NCBI RefSeq assembly: GCF_014650495.1 | Contig: NZ_BMVB01000002.1 | Span: 372,001-436,000, forward strand | Length of the DNA: 64,000 nt | Source: Streptomyces cinnamoneus | GTDB taxonomy: Bacteria; Actinomycetota; Actinomycetes; Streptomycetales; Streptomycetaceae | Reading direction: 5' to 3' | Shown here: positions 28,856 to 38,145 of the stretch, piece after piece | How the letters are laid out: each line of letters starts with the position of its first letter | Numbering within the stretch: position 1 is the stretch's first letter | The notes under the pieces: generated by a model | What the model was told of the DNA's origin: nothing | Database searches by the model: none | Seen by the model: the letters and a program-made list of their open reading frames with translations, nothing else | Program-made: the position numbers and the translations under genes

Positions 28856-30082
28856 CTACATCGGGACCCTGGCCACGGCCAGCAGGTACGTCCCGTAGAA
28901 GAACGACAGCCCGGCCAGCGCGCCCGCCGTCACGGCGATCGTGCGCGGCCGGGCCCTGGCCATGGCCACTGCCGCCGGCAGAAGCAGCGGGAAGGCCGGC
29001 AGCAGGAAGCGCGGCTTGGACGCGAAGTAGCTGGAGCCGCCGACCGCGATGACGACCAGCACCAGCACGTACACCAGCAGTGCGGCGGGCGGCCGGTCCA
29101 GCGTCAGGTACACCAGCGCGACCAGGGCCGCGACCAGGATCGCCAGGGTCACGTAGTACGCCATGTAGTCCCGCGCCACGATCAGGTGCCGGATGAAGCG
29201 GAAGGCGTCCTTTCCGAAGTCGAAGCGCGAGCCCCACAGCCGCTGCACCTCGAAGTAGCCCAGCGGCCCGCCCCCGGAGCGGTAGCCGGCCCAGACGATG
29301 TAGCCCGCCCAGCCCACGGGTGCGACGGCCGCGCCCGCCCACACCCGCCAGTCCCCGCGCGTCCGCCCGTCCCGCCACAGGGCGAGCGCGGCGGTGCAGC
29401 CGACGGCCGCGGCCACGGCGATGGCGTTGGGGCGCGAGAGCCCGGCCAGCAGGGCCAGCCCCCCGGCCCACAGCCACCGCCCGGTCAGCGCGGCGTACAG
29501 CGCCCACGCCGCAAGGGCCGTCATCAGCGATTCGGTGTACGCCATGGTCTGCACGATCGCGTGCGGCAGCAGCCCCCACAGCAGCACCAGCAGCGTCGCC
29601 ACCCGCCGTCCGTGCAGCCGCTCGCCGACCGCGTAGACGCCCCACGCCGCGGCGCCCGCCGAGGCCCAGGCGACCAGCAGCCCCGCGGTGACGACGGTCA
29701 GCGGCAGCACGGTCGCCACGGCCCGCACCAGGCCGGGGAAGAGCGGGAAGAAGGCCAGGTCGTTGAAGACGACCCCGCGCGTGGTGGGGGAGGGCAGCAC
29801 CAGGCCGTAGCCGTTGCGCGCGATGCCCGTGTACCAGATGCCGTCCCACAGGTGGCCGAGCAGCGTCCGCGGGTGCTTGCCGATCGTCCAGGCCCAGGCG
29901 GCCATCACCGTCATGCCGCTCAGCCGCGCGGCCGCGTACAGCCCGAGCGCGGGCAGTGCCCGGCGCAGCGCCTCCCGCACCCGGTCCGCGCGGCCGGCCC
30001 CGCGGTGCGCACGCGGGCCGCGGTGCTGCTCCGGGGCGCGGACGGGTGCTGCGTCGTGCTGAACGGCTGGCCCGGCGGACAC
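28856..30082 (-). CDS. Integral membrane glycosyltransferase (PIG-V/mannosyltransferase-like)
   Basis: This 408-aa polytopic protein has about ten hydrophobic helices. HLWDGIWYTGIARNGYGLVL near residue 65, FFPLFPGLVRAV and AYTESLMTALAAWALY are typical of GT-C mannosyltransferases, which use polyprenyl-phosphate sugars outside the membrane. The WDGxWY motif with its acidic residue is the likely catalytic loop. GTG 30082 has GGAGG at eight bases, and the longer frame upstream is not needed. Substrate unknown. It is divergent from the aminotransferase gene. Confidence 0.85.
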   Translation of the reverse strand: MSAGPAVQHDAAPVRAPEQHRGPRAHRGAGRADRVREALRRALPALGLYAAARLSGMTVMAAWAWTIGKHPRTLLGHLWDGIWYTGIARNGYGLVLPSPTTRGVVFNDLAFFPLFPGLVRAVATVLPLTVVTAGLLVAWASAGAAAWGVYAVGERLHGRRVATLLVLLWGLLPHAIVQTMAYTESLMTALAAWALYAALTGRWLWAGGLALLAGLSRPNAIAVAAAVGCTAALALWRDGRTRGDWRVWAGAAVAPVGWAGYIVWAGYRSGGGPLGYFEVQRLWGSRFDFGKDAFRFIRHLIVARDYMAYYVTLAILVAALVALVYLTLDRPPAALLVYVLVLVVIAVGGSSYFASKPRFLLPAFPLLLPAAVAMARARPRTIAVTAGALAGLSFFYGTYLLAVARVPM

Positions 30083-30356
30083 GGGGCACCTCCGGTGCGG
30101 GTACGCGGGAGTAAGGGAGAGGGAGGCACGCCGACGACATCCCGGCGGCATACCGACCATGCGGCCGCTGCCCCGCGCGCGCGAGCGGGAACGCCCGTAA
30201 GCGGTGCGCCTTCCACCCGCTCGGCCGCACCACGGTGTGTCGCGGCCCGGCCCGGCCCCGCGATGTGCTGTGCCCCCGCCCCCGCCGCGCCTATCGTGAG
30301 CGAGATCGTCTGAACTGACGCCGGCCGCGGCCGGCCCGAGGGGAGAGCGGGGACGC

Positions 30357-31559
30357 ATGACCAGGAACGCCGAGGACCTCACGGGGGCGGGCTGGAGCCC
30401 GGCGGCACGGGTGCAGGGCATGGGCGCGTCGGTCTTCACGGAGATGACCGAACTGGCGCGGCGCACCGGGGCGGTCAATCTGGGCCAGGGCGTGCCCGAG
30501 CTGGACAGCCCCGCGTCCCTGCTGCGCGACGCCGCCGAGGCGATGCTCGCAGGCGCCAACCAGTACCCGCCCGCCTACGGCTTCCCGGCCCTGCGCGAGG
30601 CGGTCGCGGACCACCAGCGCCGGCGCTACGGGCTGGAGTACGCGCCCGAGGGCGAGGTGCTGGTCACCACGGGGGCGACGGAGGCCATCGCGGCGGTACT
30701 GCTGGGGCTGTGCGACCCCGGCGACGAGGTCATCGCCTTCGACCCCTGCTACGACGCCTACCCGGCCGTGGCGCGCTTCGCGGGCGCCCGGCTCGTGCCC
30801 GTCCCCTTGGCCGAGGGGACGGGGGAGGAGGCCGGGTTCGTCCTCGACGCGGACGCGCTGCGCGCCGCCGTCACCGGGCGCACCCGCGTCCTGCTGCTCA
30901 ACACCCCGCACAACCCCACCGGCAAGGTGTTCGACGAGGCCGAACTGGCCGTCATCGCCGGCATCTGCCGGGAGCACGACCTCACGGTGGTGACGGACGA
31001 GGTCTACGAGCACCTCGTCTACGACGGCGCCGTGCACCGGACGATCGCCGCCCTGCCGGGGATGCGGGAACGGACCTTGACCATCTCGTCGGCCGGCAAG
31101 ACCTTCAACGTCACCGGGTGGAAGGTCGGCTGGGTGTGCGGACCGGCCCACCTGGTGCGGGCGGTGGCGTCCGTGAAGCAGTTCCTCACCTATGCCTCGG
31201 GCACGCCCTACCAGGAGGCGCTCGCGCGGGCGCTGGGGGGCGTGGAGGAGTGGGCCGGGGAGCTTCGCGGAATTCTGCGCCGTAACCGCGATCTGCTCAG
31301 TGAGGGGCTTGCGCGCGCGGGTCTGCGCCCCTATCGCGCGGACGCCGGCTATTTCGTACAGGCCGACATCCGCGCGTGGGGGCACGCGGACGGCGTGCGA
31401 TTCTGCCGTGAACTGCCGCTGCGCGCCGGGGTGGTGGCCATTCCCACGTCCGCCTTCCATCTGCGCCCCGACGCCCCGTCCTATCTGGTGCGTTTCTCCT
31501 TCTGCCGGCGGGAGAAGTCGGTGGCCGAGGCCGTGGAGAAGCTGGTGGGCGCTATTTGA
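30357..31559 (+). CDS. PLP-dependent aminotransferase, class I/II
   Basis: This 400-aa fold-type I enzyme has NLGQGVPELDSP, ANQYPPAYGFPALREA, the aldimine region NTPHNPTGKVF, DEVYEHLVYDG, and the PLP lysine in SSAGKTFNVTGWKVGW (Lys248). The C-terminal arginine for the substrate carboxylate is in YLVRFSFCRR. Similar proteins are annotated as succinyldiaminopimelate or kynurenine/glutamine aminotransferases; the sequence does not decide between them. ATG 30357 follows AGGGGAGAGCGGGGACGC. Confidence 0.9.
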   Translation: MTRNAEDLTGAGWSPAARVQGMGASVFTEMTELARRTGAVNLGQGVPELDSPASLLRDAAEAMLAGANQYPPAYGFPALREAVADHQRRRYGLEYAPEGEVLVTTGATEAIAAVLLGLCDPGDEVIAFDPCYDAYPAVARFAGARLVPVPLAEGTGEEAGFVLDADALRAAVTGRTRVLLLNTPHNPTGKVFDEAELAVIAGICREHDLTVVTDEVYEHLVYDGAVHRTIAALPGMRERTLTISSAGKTFNVTGWKVGWVCGPAHLVRAVASVKQFLTYASGTPYQEALARALGGVEEWAGELRGILRRNRDLLSEGLARAGLRPYRADAGYFVQADIRAWGHADGVRFCRELPLRAGVVAIPTSAFHLRPDAPSYLVRFSFCRREKSVAEAVEKLVGAI

Positions 31560-31902
31560 TCAAAGGATTTGCAAGTGGCTCATGCCGGTCCGCATATGCG
31601 TCCGGTGGTTTTCGACTTCCACCGGACACCGGTCTGTTGAACATGTGAACTGCATGGCCCTCGCGTGGATGGAAAGTTGCAGATGATGGGTAAAACCGCT
31701 GTGGGAGCCGCTCATTCGTGATTCCCTCTCTTTCAGAGCCACTGAGAGACAACTCCTGGGAATCCCCGCCACCCGGAATCACATCCACCGGACCGGAGCC
31801 AAGGAGCTCACATGTGGGCATGAGCCGGCGCACCCGAAAGGAATCTGGTCCTCCACGGGGCGGGCCGGCCCACCCTCCACTTGCCGCTCGCGGAGCCGAC
31901 CC
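31560..31902. other. 343-bp intergenic region
   Basis: It contains a perfect hairpin at 31600-31627 and otherwise AT-richer non-coding sequence, with CTCATTCGTG and CCACTGAGAG tracts that may form the promoter of the DUF2617 gene. No convincing reading frame or RNA gene was seen. Confidence 0.4.
31600..31627 (+). terminator. Hairpin after the aminotransferase
   Basis: GTCCGGTGG and CCACCGGAC pair perfectly (9 bp) around a ten-base loop, 40 bp after the stop codon. Confidence 0.7.
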
Positions 31903-32421
31903 ATGCTCACCACCCTCAAAACCACCTACACCGATACCCGCGCCGCCGACCTCGCCTGGTGCCTGGGGAGGGAACCCCTCCCCGCGCTGGCCGTGCTCGA
32001 CCTCCAGCTCGCTGGATCGGCGGTGCAACTGCGCCTGCTGGGCGCCTCCCACCAGGTCATACTCGAAGAGGAGGGCGGAGTCTGTTCGGAGACGGTCGCC
32101 TGCATACCCGGCAGCAGCACCCCGCTGCCCCTCGGCGTCGCCAAGCGGGTGGGCGCCTGGGAGTACGAGTTCGCGGCGCGCGTCGAGACCCTGTCGAGAA
32201 GCTCCTTCGCGGGCCGCGCCCAGGAGCTGCTGGCGCTGGTCGCGGAGCACCCCCAGGGCCTGGCCGGGACCTTCCCCGGCGACCCGCACGCCTTCACCGC
32301 GCTGCTGGCCCAGCGCCGCGAGGGCCAGATAAATTGGCGCACCTGGCACGCGTATCCGCAGGAAGGGTGCCTGGTCGCCACCCGGACCCGGGTGGGGGTG
32401 CGCACGGCCGCCGCCCTCTGA
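31903..32421 (+). CDS. DUF2617 family protein
   Basis: This 172-aa protein matches the actinobacterial DUF2617 pattern: MLTTLKTTYTDTRAADLAW at the start, LQLRLLGASHQV-type central strands, and LIAQR/INWRTWHAYPQEGCLVAT near the end. Function is unknown. It lies 87 bp upstream of the membrane spermidine-synthase-like gene, an arrangement that suggests a joint role. ATG 31903 is used; no better start was seen. Confidence 0.8.
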   Translation: MLTTLKTTYTDTRAADLAWCLGREPLPALAVLDLQLAGSAVQLRLLGASHQVILEEEGGVCSETVACIPGSSTPLPLGVAKRVGAWEYEFAARVETLSRSSFAGRAQELLALVAEHPQGLAGTFPGDPHAFTALLAQRREGQINWRTWHAYPQEGCLVATRTRVGVRTAAAL

Positions 32422-32508
32422 AGAGGCCTGGAGATGTCACCCCAACGCGTGAGTATTAAACCCGTGTGGGTGACAAGGGGGTACGGGCTCGTGACGTAGC
32501 GTTCCCGC

Positions 32509-34020
32509 ATGGTCCACCGTCCGGTACCAGCGCGGCTGCCCGTACCGGCCGGGCTCGGCCGCCTCCTCGTCCTGGCGACGGTCTTCGTCTGCGCCGCCTG
32601 CGGGCTGGTGTACGAGCTCGAACTGGTCGCTCTCGCCTCGTACTTGATCGGCGACTCCGTCACCCAGGCGTCCGTCGTGCTGTCGGTCATGGTCTTCGCC
32701 ATGGGCGTCGGCTCGCTGCTCGCCAAACGGCTGCGCAGACGCGCCGCCCTGGGCTTCGCGGCCGTCGAGGCGGTGCTGGCGGTCACCGGCGGCCTCTCGG
32801 CCATGGCGCTGTACGCCTGCTTCGCCTGGTACGGCCAGGCCCGGCTCGCCCTGGTGGGCTTCTCGCTCGTCATCGGGGTGCTCATCGGGGCCGAGGTCCC
32901 GCTGCTGATGACGCTCATCCAGCGCATCCGCCGCCAGGACGCGGGCGGTGCCGTCGCCGACCTCTTCGCCGCCGACTACGTGGGCGCGCTCGTCGGCGGG
33001 CTCGCCTTCCCCTTCCTGCTGCTGCCGGTCCTGGGGCAGCTGACGGGGGCGTTGCTGACCGGGGCGGTCAACGCCGTCGCCGGCGGGGCGCTGGTGCTCT
33101 GGCTCTTCCGCGGCGATCTCTCCGCCCGGGCCCGCTGGGCGCTCCTGGCGGCCAACGGCCTGGTCCTGGTGGTGCTGGCCGTCTGCTCCGCGCTCACCGG
33201 CCCCTTCGAGCGGGCCGCCCGGCACGCCGTCTACGGGGCGGACGTGCGGGTCGCGGTGCAGACGGAGGTCCAGGAGGTGGTGCTGACCGGCGGTGGCCGG
33301 AGCGGCCGGCCGCTCTCCCTCTTCCTCGACGGCCGGCTGCGCGTCGGCGGCGACGAACTGCGCTACCACGAGGCGCTCGTCCAGCCCGCCATGGCCGGGC
33401 CGCACCGCCGGGTCCTCGTCCTGGGCGGCGGGGACGGGCTGGCCGCCCGGGAGGTCCTGCGCCACGCGGACGTCGCCTCGGTGACCGTCGTCGAGCTCGA
33501 CCAGGCCGTGTTGCGGCTGGCCGCCACCGACACGGAGCTGGCCGCCCTCAACCGCCGCGCGTACCGCGACCCGCGCGTGCGGGTGGTGGCCGCCGATGCG
33601 TTCGACTGGCTGCGGGAGGCGCGCGGCGGCGCGACCGGCCCGTACGACGTGGTGATCTCCGATCTGCCCGACCCCGGGCTCACGCCCAGCACCAAGCTGT
33701 ACTCCCAGGAGTTCTACGGTCTGGTGGCCCGCGCCCTCGCCCCCGGCGGGCGCATGGCCGTGCACGGCGGCGATCCCGACGCCCGCCCGCACACCTTCTG
33801 GACCGTCGACGCCACGATCCGCTCCGTGGGCCTGCGCACCGCCCCCTACCGGGTCCCGGCGCTGCCCGCGCCGCGCAGCGAGCGCCGGGGCTGGGGCATC
33901 GTGCTCGCCTCCCGCCCGCCCGTGGAGCTGCCGGCCGGCGCCGGGTCCCCCGTCCGGCCGGCGCCGGGGGAGGCCGGGCTGCTGCCGTCCACCCTGATGC
34001 ACCCGCGCTATGCGCGGTGA
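32509..34020 (+). CDS. Membrane-bound spermidine synthase-like protein
   Basis: This 503-aa protein has an N-terminal half of seven hydrophobic helices (residues 20-230). The C-terminal half is an aminopropyltransferase domain with [46 protein letters not shown] and the [12 protein letters not shown] active-site loop. Family enzymes transfer aminopropyl groups from decarboxylated S-adenosylmethionine to putrescine. The membrane-fused subfamily is less understood and may act on other acceptors. ATG 32509 is used. The 3' end overlaps the convergent AraC-type gene by 13 bp. Confidence 0.9.
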   Translation: MVHRPVPARLPVPAGLGRLLVLATVFVCAACGLVYELELVALASYLIGDSVTQASVVLSVMVFAMGVGSLLAKRLRRRAALGFAAVEAVLAVTGGLSAMALYACFAWYGQARLALVGFSLVIGVLIGAEVPLLMTLIQRIRRQDAGGAVADLFAADYVGALVGGLAFPFLLLPVLGQLTGALLTGAVNAVAGGALVLWLFRGDLSARARWALLAANGLVLVVLAVCSALTGPFERAARHAVYGADVRVAVQTEVQEVVLTGGGRSGRPLSLFLDGRLRVGGDELRYHEALVQPAMAGPHRRVLVLGGGDGLAAREVLRHADVASVTVVELDQAVLRLAATDTELAALNRRAYRDPRVRVVAADAFDWLREARGGATGPYDVVISDLPDPGLTPSTKLYSQEFYGLVARALAPGGRMAVHGGDPDARPHTFWTVDATIRSVGLRTAPYRVPALPAPRSERRGWGIVLASRPPVELPAGAGSPVRPAPGEAGLLPSTLMHPRYAR

Positions 34021-34937
34021 TCGCGCAGGGACCTGCGGAAGGCGCCCGGGGTGGCGCCCGCGCGGTGCTGGAAGAACGCGGAGAAGTTGGCGGCGTCGTC
34101 GAAGCCGAGCCGCTCGCTGATCCGGGCGGCGGGCAGGTCGCTGTGCGCCAGCAGCCGCTTGGCCTCCAGCATCACCCGCCGGTCGATGAACTCCTTCGCC
34201 CCCACCCCGGCCGCGGCCAGCGTCGCCCGGGCCAGGGTGCGCGGCGCGTAGCCGAGCTCCCGGGCGTAGTCGGTGACCCGGCGGCGGGTGGTGAAGCCGC
34301 GCTCGACGGCGGCGCGGAAGCGGACGAACGCCTCGGCGGGCGCGGGTACGCCGCTCGCGGCGGCACTGCCGTGGGTCATGCGCAGCACCAGCACCGACAG
34401 CAGGTGGCGCAGGACGTCCGCGTGGATGCCGGGCGGCAGGTGGCTGCCGGTGCGGAAGTCGGTGGCCAGGTGGCGCACGGCGCAGAAGACGGCCTCCCGG
34501 TCGCCGCCGGCGGGGCGCCAGAGCACGGGACGGAAGGGATCGTCGGCCGCCTCCGAGACCGCCGTGCCGGGCGGCAGGAAACCGGGCTGGACGAGGACGA
34601 CGGTGCCGTCGAGGGCGCCGGCGTCGCCGTACTGCTGGACCTGGCCGGGCCGCACCCACAGCACCGCGCCGGGGCCGAGGGTGTGGGCGGTGAAGTCGAC
34701 GACGTGCGGGGCGGAACCGAAGTCGACGGCGACGATCTGGTGGAAGTCCAGCCGCTGCGGCCGGGTGAGCAGCCCTTCGGGGGCGCGCTCGCGCAGCTCG
34801 GCGAGGGTGAGGACCTCCAGGCCTGCCGGGGTGCCGGGCGGGGCGTCGTAGGCGAGGTCGACGATGTCGGGGACGCCGGGTATCCCGGGCGTTCGGCCGC
34901 CCTCGCCGACCGGGTCATCATGTCGTTTTTTCACCAT
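34008..34937 (-). CDS. AraC family transcriptional regulator
   Basis: This protein of about 309 aa has an N-terminal cupin-like sensing domain ([20 protein letters not shown] then [15 protein letters not shown]). The C-terminal double helix-turn-helix has [20 protein letters not shown] and [20 protein letters not shown], followed by GATPGAFR. The start is unclear: ATG 34937 is used, although in-frame GTG/TTG codons to 35000 would add up to 21 residues; none has a good ribosome-binding site. It is divergent from an NAD(P)-binding reductase gene, its most likely target. Confidence 0.88.
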   Translation of the reverse strand: MVKKRHDDPVGEGGRTPGIPGVPDIVDLAYDAPPGTPAGLEVLTLAELRERAPEGLLTRPQRLDFHQIVAVDFGSAPHVVDFTAHTLGPGAVLWVRPGQVQQYGDAGALDGTVVLVQPGFLPPGTAVSEAADDPFRPVLWRPAGGDREAVFCAVRHLATDFRTGSHLPPGIHADVLRHLLSVLVLRMTHGSAAASGVPAPAEAFVRFRAAVERGFTTRRRVTDYARELGYAPRTLARATLAAAGVGAKEFIDRRVMLEAKRLLAHSDLPAARISERLGFDDAANFSAFFQHRAGATPGAFRRSLRDHRA

Positions 34938-35034
34938 GGGGAGACGCGAGCCTACCTGGCCGGGGGCAGGGGCCGGATCTAGCGTGGTCGTCACGGACAA
35001 CAGCGGTTCACCCGCGCATCAACAGGAGATCCCC

Positions 35035-35685
35035 ATGGCGAAGATCGCTCTCTTCGGCGCGACCGGCACGATCGGCAGTCGCATTCTGCGCGAGGCGCTG
35101 GACCGCGGACACCACGTGACGGCGGCCCAGCGCGACCCCCTGAAGCTCACCGTGCAGCACCCGAACCTGATGGTCGTCAGTGGTGACGTGCTCGACGCGG
35201 CCTCGGTCGCCGCCGTGGCCAAGGGCCATGACGTGCTGGTCAGCGCGGTCGGCGGCGGGGACGGCCCCGGCCATGTCGCGACCATCGCGCCGGCTGCGAA
35301 GTCGCTGGTCCACGGGTTGCACCGGCTCGGCGGCGATGCCCCGCGGCTGATCGCCGTCGGCGGTGCCGGCTCGCTGCGCACCCCGGACGGCAAGCAGGTC
35401 TGGGACGCGGAGGGGATCCCGGACTTCCTGCTGCAGATCATGCACGCGCACGGGGACGCGCTGGACTTCTACCGCACGGTCACCGACGTCCGCTGGACGA
35501 ACATCAGCCCGGCCGGCCTCATCGAGCCCGGTGAGCGCACCGGAAGCTACCGCACCGCGCTCGACGACCTCGTCGTGGACGCGGAGGGCAAGAGCCGGAT
35601 CTCCGCCGAGGACTACGCGGTGGCGGTCATCGACGAGATCGAGACGCCGAAGCACGTCGGTGAGCGGTTCACGGTCGGATACTGA
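35035..35685 (+). CDS. NAD(P)-binding oxidoreductase (NmrA/BVR-B-like)
   Basis: This 216-aa Rossmann protein starts KIALFGATGTIGSRILREAL and has VVSGDVLDAASVAAVAKGHD and RLIAVGGAGSL, followed by FLLQIMHAHGDALDFYR and ISPAGLIEPGERTGSYR. These are typical of short atypical SDRs that resemble biliverdin reductase B. ATG 35035 has AGGAG at seven bases. It is controlled most likely by the divergent AraC regulator. The substrate cannot be predicted. Confidence 0.88.
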   Translation: MAKIALFGATGTIGSRILREALDRGHHVTAAQRDPLKLTVQHPNLMVVSGDVLDAASVAAVAKGHDVLVSAVGGGDGPGHVATIAPAAKSLVHGLHRLGGDAPRLIAVGGAGSLRTPDGKQVWDAEGIPDFLLQIMHAHGDALDFYRTVTDVRWTNISPAGLIEPGERTGSYRTALDDLVVDAEGKSRISAEDYAVAVIDEIETPKHVGERFTVGY

Positions 35686-35763
35686 CCGTCTTCTGACGGA
35701 AAGTTCGATCGGATTCGACCGGGGCGGGCCTGGTGAGGGGCCCGGTGGGTAGGCTCGCTTGCT

Positions 35764-36501
35764 ATGGAGCATGAGGTGTTCGTTCCGTTTCCCGTCGGTG
35801 CGGTACGGCGGGTTCTCTCCGACCCGGCACGCGTCGCACGGTGCGTCCCCGGCCTGCAGCAGGACGCTTCGTCCGGCGCGGCGCTCGCGGGGCGGCTCCG
35901 GCTGCGCATCGGCGGTTCCACGATCACCTACCGGGGCGCGCTGCGCCTGACCGAGCGGGACGGTTCGTACGAGCTGTCCGGCGAGGGCACCGAGGCCCGG
36001 GGGTCCGGCACGGTGACGCTCGCGCTGAGCGCGCTGCCGGAGGAGATGCCGGGCGGCACGCGGCTGAGCTGCCTGGGCACCGTCAGCGGCGCGGGACGGC
36101 TGGCCGAGTTCGACGCCAAGACCGCGGAGTCCGCCGCCCGGCGGCTGCTCGACCGCTTCGGCGCGGCCCTGGCGGAGGAGCTCCGCGAGGACGCCGCGGC
36201 CGCCGCCCCGGCGCCGGAGGTCCCCGTCACCGGCGAGGACACAACCCTCACGGCCTCCACGCCGCTCGACGGCAACGCCCTCGACGACGAGCCGCCGGCC
36301 GAGGCGGCCCACGCCCGCCGCACGATGATCGGCCGCAGTGCGGAAGAGGTCGACCACGCGCCCCCGCGGGGCCGGTACGCCCCCGTCCCGGCGCCGGAGA
36401 CCACCTCCGGCACGGCGGTGCTGCGCTGGGCGGCCCCCGCCGCGGCGATCGCCCTGGCGGGCGCGGTGGTGGTGACGCGCGCCCTGCGGCGCAAGCGCTG
36501 A
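35764..36501 (+). CDS. SRPBCC/CoxG-like protein with C-terminal membrane anchor
   Basis: This 245-aa protein's first 145 residues match the CoxG (carbon monoxide dehydrogenase subunit G-like) SRPBCC fold: MEHEVFVPFPVGAVRRVLSD, then CVPGLQQDAS, and YRGALRLTERDGSYELSGEG. A disordered Pro/Ala-rich linker of about 70 residues leads to one hydrophobic helix, VLRWAAPAAAIALAGAVVVT, and the basic end RALRRKR. That topology puts the domain in the cytoplasm on the membrane. No CO dehydrogenase genes are near, so the role is a lipid or hydrophobic ligand carrier by inference. Confidence 0.82.
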   Translation: MEHEVFVPFPVGAVRRVLSDPARVARCVPGLQQDASSGAALAGRLRLRIGGSTITYRGALRLTERDGSYELSGEGTEARGSGTVTLALSALPEEMPGGTRLSCLGTVSGAGRLAEFDAKTAESAARRLLDRFGAALAEELREDAAAAAPAPEVPVTGEDTTLTASTPLDGNALDDEPPAEAAHARRTMIGRSAEEVDHAPPRGRYAPVPAPETTSGTAVLRWAAPAAAIALAGAVVVTRALRRKR

Positions 36502-36552
36502 GCCGCTCCGGCCGGGTTCCGCCGGTCCGGCCAGGCCACAGGCCCTAGGGTC

Positions 36553-37371
36553 GTGAGGGTGAGCGACGAAGTGAGCCAAAACGTGACGCTGGCCGCCGAC
36601 GGTGCCGAAGTGGTCGTGGACCCCCGCAACGGGTGCAGGATCGCCGGCCTTCGCGTCGGCGGCCTGGAACTCCTCCGGCAGGGCCCCCGCTACGGGGCCT
36701 TCCCCATGGTGCCGTGGTGCGGCCGCACCGACCGCGGCCAGTTCCGCAACGGCGGCGAGATCCACCGGCTGCCCCTCAACTCCCCGCCCCACGCCATCCA
36801 CGGCACCGGCCGCGACACGGCCTGGCGCACCGCGCGGACGGCATCCGAGGGCGGCACCTCGGCCGCGTTCACCTACGACCTCGCCGACCCCTGGCCGTAC
36901 AGCGGCCGGGTCACCCAGCTGGTGGAGCTGACGGGCGACTCCCTCACCCTCACCATGGGCGTCGAGACCTACGGCGACTCCTTCCCGGCGCAGGCCGGCT
37001 GGCACCCCTGGTTCCTGCGCAACCTCGGCACCGGCAAGGACGTCGAGATCGGCTTCCGGCCCGAGTGGCAGGAGGAGCGCGGCGAGGACCACCTCCCCAC
37101 CGGCCGCCGCATCGACCCGCGCCCCGGCCCCTGGGACGACTGCTTCGGCATGCCCGACGGGGTCGACGTCACCCTCACCTGGCCCGGCGCCCTGGAGCTG
37201 AAGGTCACCAGCCGCGCCGAATGGGTCGTGGTCTACGACGAGCAGTCCGAGGCCGTCTGCGTCGAGCCGCAGTCCGGCCCGCCCAACGGGCTCAACAGCC
37301 ACCCGCGCCTGGTCACTCCGATCGACCCCCTGGAGATCTCCACGACGTGGACCTGGCGGTCCCTGGCCTAA
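36553..37371 (+). CDS. Aldose 1-epimerase family protein
   Basis: This 272-aa mutarotase-fold protein shows GAFPMVPWCGRTDRGQFRNG, then NSPPHAIHGTGRDTAW with the catalytic His, and AGWHPWFLRNLGT, ending VEPQSGPPNGLN. These are the galactose-mutarotase family marks for interconverting sugar anomers. The start may be GTG 36553 or GTG 36559. It ends four bases before pyrE and is probably co-transcribed. Confidence 0.88.
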   Translation: MRVSDEVSQNVTLAADGAEVVVDPRNGCRIAGLRVGGLELLRQGPRYGAFPMVPWCGRTDRGQFRNGGEIHRLPLNSPPHAIHGTGRDTAWRTARTASEGGTSAAFTYDLADPWPYSGRVTQLVELTGDSLTLTMGVETYGDSFPAQAGWHPWFLRNLGTGKDVEIGFRPEWQEERGEDHLPTGRRIDPRPGPWDDCFGMPDGVDVTLTWPGALELKVTSRAEWVVVYDEQSEAVCVEPQSGPPNGLNSHPRLVTPIDPLEISTTWTWRSLA

Positions 37372-37375
37372 GCTC

Positions 37376-37921
37376 ATGGCCATGACGGATGCGCGTGACG
37401 CCCTGCTGCAGCAGATCAAGGACAAGGCCGTGGTGCACGGCAAGGTGACCCTCTCCTCCGGCAAGGAGGCCGACTACTACATCGACCTGCGCCGGATCAC
37501 CCTCGACGCCGAGGCGGCGCCGCTGGTCGGCCAGGTGATGCTCGACGCCACGGCCGACCTCGACTTCGACGCCGTGGGCGGTCTCACCCTGGGTGCCGAC
37601 CCGGTCGCCACCTCGATGCTGCACGCCGCCGCCGCGCGCGGCCGCAAGCTGGACGCCTTCGTGGTCCGCAAGGCCCAGAAGACGCACGGCATGCAGCGCC
37701 GCATCGAGGGCCCGGACATCAAGGGCCGTCGGGTCCTCGTGGTCGAGGACACCTCCACCACCGGCGGCTCCCCGCTGACCGCCGTGGAGGCTGCCCGCGA
37801 GGCGGGCGCCGAGGTCGTCGCGGTCGCCACCATCGTCGACCGCGGTGCCGAGTCGGCCATCGAGGGCGCCGGCCTGCGCTACGTGACGGGCTACTCGCTG
37901 GGCGACCTCGACCTGTCGTAA
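37376..37921 (+). CDS. pyrE: Orotate phosphoribosyltransferase
   Basis: This 181-aa enzyme makes OMP from orotate and PRPP in pyrimidine synthesis. It has VTLSSGKEADYYIDLRRITL, the substrate lysines in VVRKAQKTHGMQRRIEGP, and the PRPP loop VLVVEDTSTTGGSPLTAV. Two ATG codons (37376 and 37382) are possible. It overlaps neither neighbour; four bases separate it from the epimerase gene. The 3' end is followed by a long palindrome holding parS. Confidence 0.97.
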   Translation: MAMTDARDALLQQIKDKAVVHGKVTLSSGKEADYYIDLRRITLDAEAAPLVGQVMLDATADLDFDAVGGLTLGADPVATSMLHAAAARGRKLDAFVVRKAQKTHGMQRRIEGPDIKGRRVLVVEDTSTTGGSPLTAVEAAREAGAEVVAVATIVDRGAESAIEGAGLRYVTGYSLGDLDLS

Positions 37922-37977
37922 CCCTGGCCGACCGGGGGTGCCCCCGGTCTGACCTGGCGTTTCGTCCCATGGCGTGC

Positions 37978-38017
37978 CGAAGGGCGCGTGGTTTCACGTG
38001 AAACCACGCGCCCTTCG
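37978..38017. terminator. 40-bp perfect palindrome downstream of pyrE
   Basis: The 20-bp arms are fully complementary with no loop, beginning CGAAGGGCGCG and centred between 37997 and 37998. As RNA it would form a very strong hairpin and could end pyrE transcription. Its centre is the parS sequence described separately. Confidence 0.65.
37991..38004. other. parS: parS centromere site (ParB binding site)
   Basis: The 14-bp sequence GTTTCACGTGAAAC is identical to the Streptomyces/Bacillus parS consensus to which ParB binds for chromosome segregation. Streptomyces parS sites cluster around the replication origin, so the window probably lies in the central chromosome. No second copy was found in the window. 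Confidence 0.92.
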
Positions 38018-38145
38018 CGCATCCATGAGGTGTGCGTCATGTGGAGCTCCGCAGGGAGTCTGGGAAGATGGGTCCGACGATGACCGTCGCCCCCTAGGTC
38101 AGGGCCCGTACACGCCCGTACCCGCACATCACAAGGAGCGGACAG

